The notes below the pieces were generated by a model. The model was not told the DNA's origin, did not search any database, and saw only the letters and a list, made by a program, of their open reading frames with translations. Position numbers and translations under genes: made by a program. Below, one piece after another: positions 4,790-5,653 of a stretch of DNA of 5,653 bases (its first letter is position 1; every line of letters begins with the position of its first letter). This DNA is from Pseudomonas sp. (GTDB taxonomy: Bacteria > Pseudomonadota > Gammaproteobacteria > Pseudomonadales > Pseudomonadaceae): NCBI GenBank assembly GCA_003525045.1, contig DQGF01000214.1, forward strand, positions 17,739-23,391. The letters run 5' to 3'.

Positions 4790-5653
4790 ATGATGCGCAT
4801 CCTGCTGTTTTTGGCCACTAACCTGGCGGTCGTGCTGATTGCCAGCATCACCCTGAGCCTTTTCGGCTTCAACGGGTTCATGGCGGCCAACGGGGTTGAT
4901 CTCAACCTCAATCAGCTGCTGATTTTCTGTGCGGTCTTTGGTTTCGCCGGTTCTCTGTTCTCGCTCTTCATCTCCAAGTGGATGGCGAAGATGAGCACCA
5001 GCACCCAGATCATCACCCAGCCGCGCACACGTCACGAGCAATGGCTGCTGCAAACCGTTGAGCAACTGTCCCGGGAAGCCGGAATCAAGATGCCGGAAGT
5101 CGGGATTTTCCCGGCCTACGAAGCGAACGCCTTCGCCACTGGCTGGAACAAGAACGACGCACTGGTTGCGGTCAGCCAGGGCTTGCTCGAGCGATTTTCG
5201 CCGGATGAAGTGAAAGCCGTGCTGGCCCACGAAATCGGTCACGTGGCCAATGGCGACATGGTCACCCTGGCGCTGATCCAGGGCGTGGTGAACACCTTCG
5301 TGATGTTCTTCGCGCGGATCATCGGCAACTTTGTCGACAAGGTGATCTTCAAGAACGAAGAAGGCCAGGGCATCGCCTACTACGTGGCGACCATCTTCGC
5401 CGAGCTGGTCCTGGGCATCCTGGCCAGCTCCATCGTCATGTGGTTCTCGCGCAAACGGGAATTTCGTGCCGACGAAGCCGGTGCACGCCTGGCCGGTACC
5501 AGTGCAATGATTGGTGCTCTGCAACGCCTGCGGGCAGAACAGGGGCTGCCGGTGCACATGCCGGACACCCTGAACGCCTTCGGCATCAACGGTGGCATCA
5601 AACAAGGGTTTGCCCGCATGTTCATGAGCCACCCGCCGCTGGAAGAGCGCATT
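4790..5653 (+). CDS. htpX: Membrane zinc metalloprotease HtpX, 3'-truncated
   Basis: The first 288 residues of an M48-family protease; HtpX proteins are about 290-295 residues, so only a few codons are missing at the right edge. HtpX is an inner-membrane endopeptidase that cleaves misfolded membrane proteins, overlapping in function with FtsH. The zinc site is His147-Glu148-x-x-His151 (HEIGH) with third ligand Glu224 in [13 protein letters not shown]. Hydrophobic segments at about 4-30, 41-62, 154-180 and 197-220 fit the usual four membrane spans, with the protease domain facing the cytoplasm. The frame is open from the ATG at 4790 to the last base, ending in the family motif [10 protein letters not shown]. 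Its first ATG, directly followed by a second, is chosen from spacing to GAGGAG and the conserved MMRI beginning. It is preceded by its own predicted promoter. Confidence 0.95.
   Translation, partial: MMRILLFLATNLAVVLIASITLSLFGFNGFMAANGVDLNLNQLLIFCAVFGFAGSLFSLFISKWMAKMSTSTQIITQPRTRHEQWLLQTVEQLSREAGIKMPEVGIFPAYEANAFATGWNKNDALVAVSQGLLERFSPDEVKAVLAHEIGHVANGDMVTLALIQGVVNTFVMFFARIIGNFVDKVIFKNEEGQGIAYYVATIFAELVLGILASSIVMWFSRKREFRADEAGARLAGTSAMIGALQRLRAEQGLPVHMPDTLNAFGINGGIKQGFARMFMSHPPLEERI

Noticed and set aside
4659..4793. A 44-codon plus-strand frame whose TGA overlaps the htpX ATG as ATGA
   Set aside because: It contains the predicted htpX promoter, has no usable ribosome site before its ATG, and its product looks like nothing known. 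The overlap is probably chance, though a leader peptide cannot be wholly excluded.
4757..5632. Minus-strand open frame of 291 codons opposite htpX
   Set aside because: The plus strand encodes HtpX with an intact HEIGH motif and good start signals. The antisense frame is rich in His/Gly/Asp, as expected for a shadow.
1..5653. CRISPR arrays, tRNA or rRNA genes, insertion sequences, prophage or defence genes
   Set aside because: No regularly spaced repeats, tRNA-like folds, transposase or phage-like products were seen on either strand. All sizeable coding regions are ordinary Pseudomonas core genes.

Overview
The window looks like a chromosomal segment of a fluorescent-group Pseudomonas. Base composition is GC-rich with matching codon use throughout. 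The intergenic repeat is a Pseudomonas-type REP doublet. Gene content and order (hybrid kinase, MarR regulator, glutathione peroxidase, msrB, alanine aminotransferase, htpX) match from memory the P. aeruginosa PA2824-PA2830 neighbourhood, where the first two genes are sagS and ospR. This was not checked by a database search. It reads as a conserved core locus. I see no mobile element with its own transposase, no CRISPR, no tRNA or rRNA, and no gene cluster that looks like a new system.

Layout. Positions 1-1427 (+) hold the C-terminal part of a SagS-like hybrid histidine kinase that begins inside its H-box. It converges on, and overlaps by 17 bp, a minus-strand pair read as gpx (2354-1869) then ospR (1872-1411), joined by an ATGA stop/start overlap. 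A sigma70-like promoter (2415-2387) drives this pair, and a CAATT/AATTG palindrome sits between its -35 and -10 boxes. A REPIN (2480-2576) plus a solo REP head fill the gap up to msrB (3033-2638, minus). msrB is divergent from alaA (3260-4471, +) across a 226-bp region. That region contains a terminator-like hairpin just upstream of the msrB ribosome binding site. alaA ends at a perfect 12-bp stem-loop. A 318-bp gap without a convincing gene follows and carries the htpX promoter. htpX (4790 onward, +) runs off the right edge a few codons before its expected end.

How the genes fit together. gpx (peroxide removal), ospR (predicted thiol-based peroxide-sensing repressor) and msrB (repair of oxidised methionine) form an antioxidant group on one strand. 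The sequence suggests OspR represses its own operon through the palindrome and releases on oxidation. The SagS-like kinase is a signalling protein linked in P. aeruginosa to surface attachment and biofilm tolerance. It has no Hpt domain of its own, so it needs a separate phosphotransfer partner. HtpX is a membrane zinc protease for membrane protein quality control, and AlaA makes alanine from pyruvate and glutamate. The best second-look signals are regulatory: the operator inside the gpx promoter, the hairpin in the msrB leader, the degenerate receiver domain inside SagS, and a possible overlapping sigma70/sigma32 promoter for htpX.
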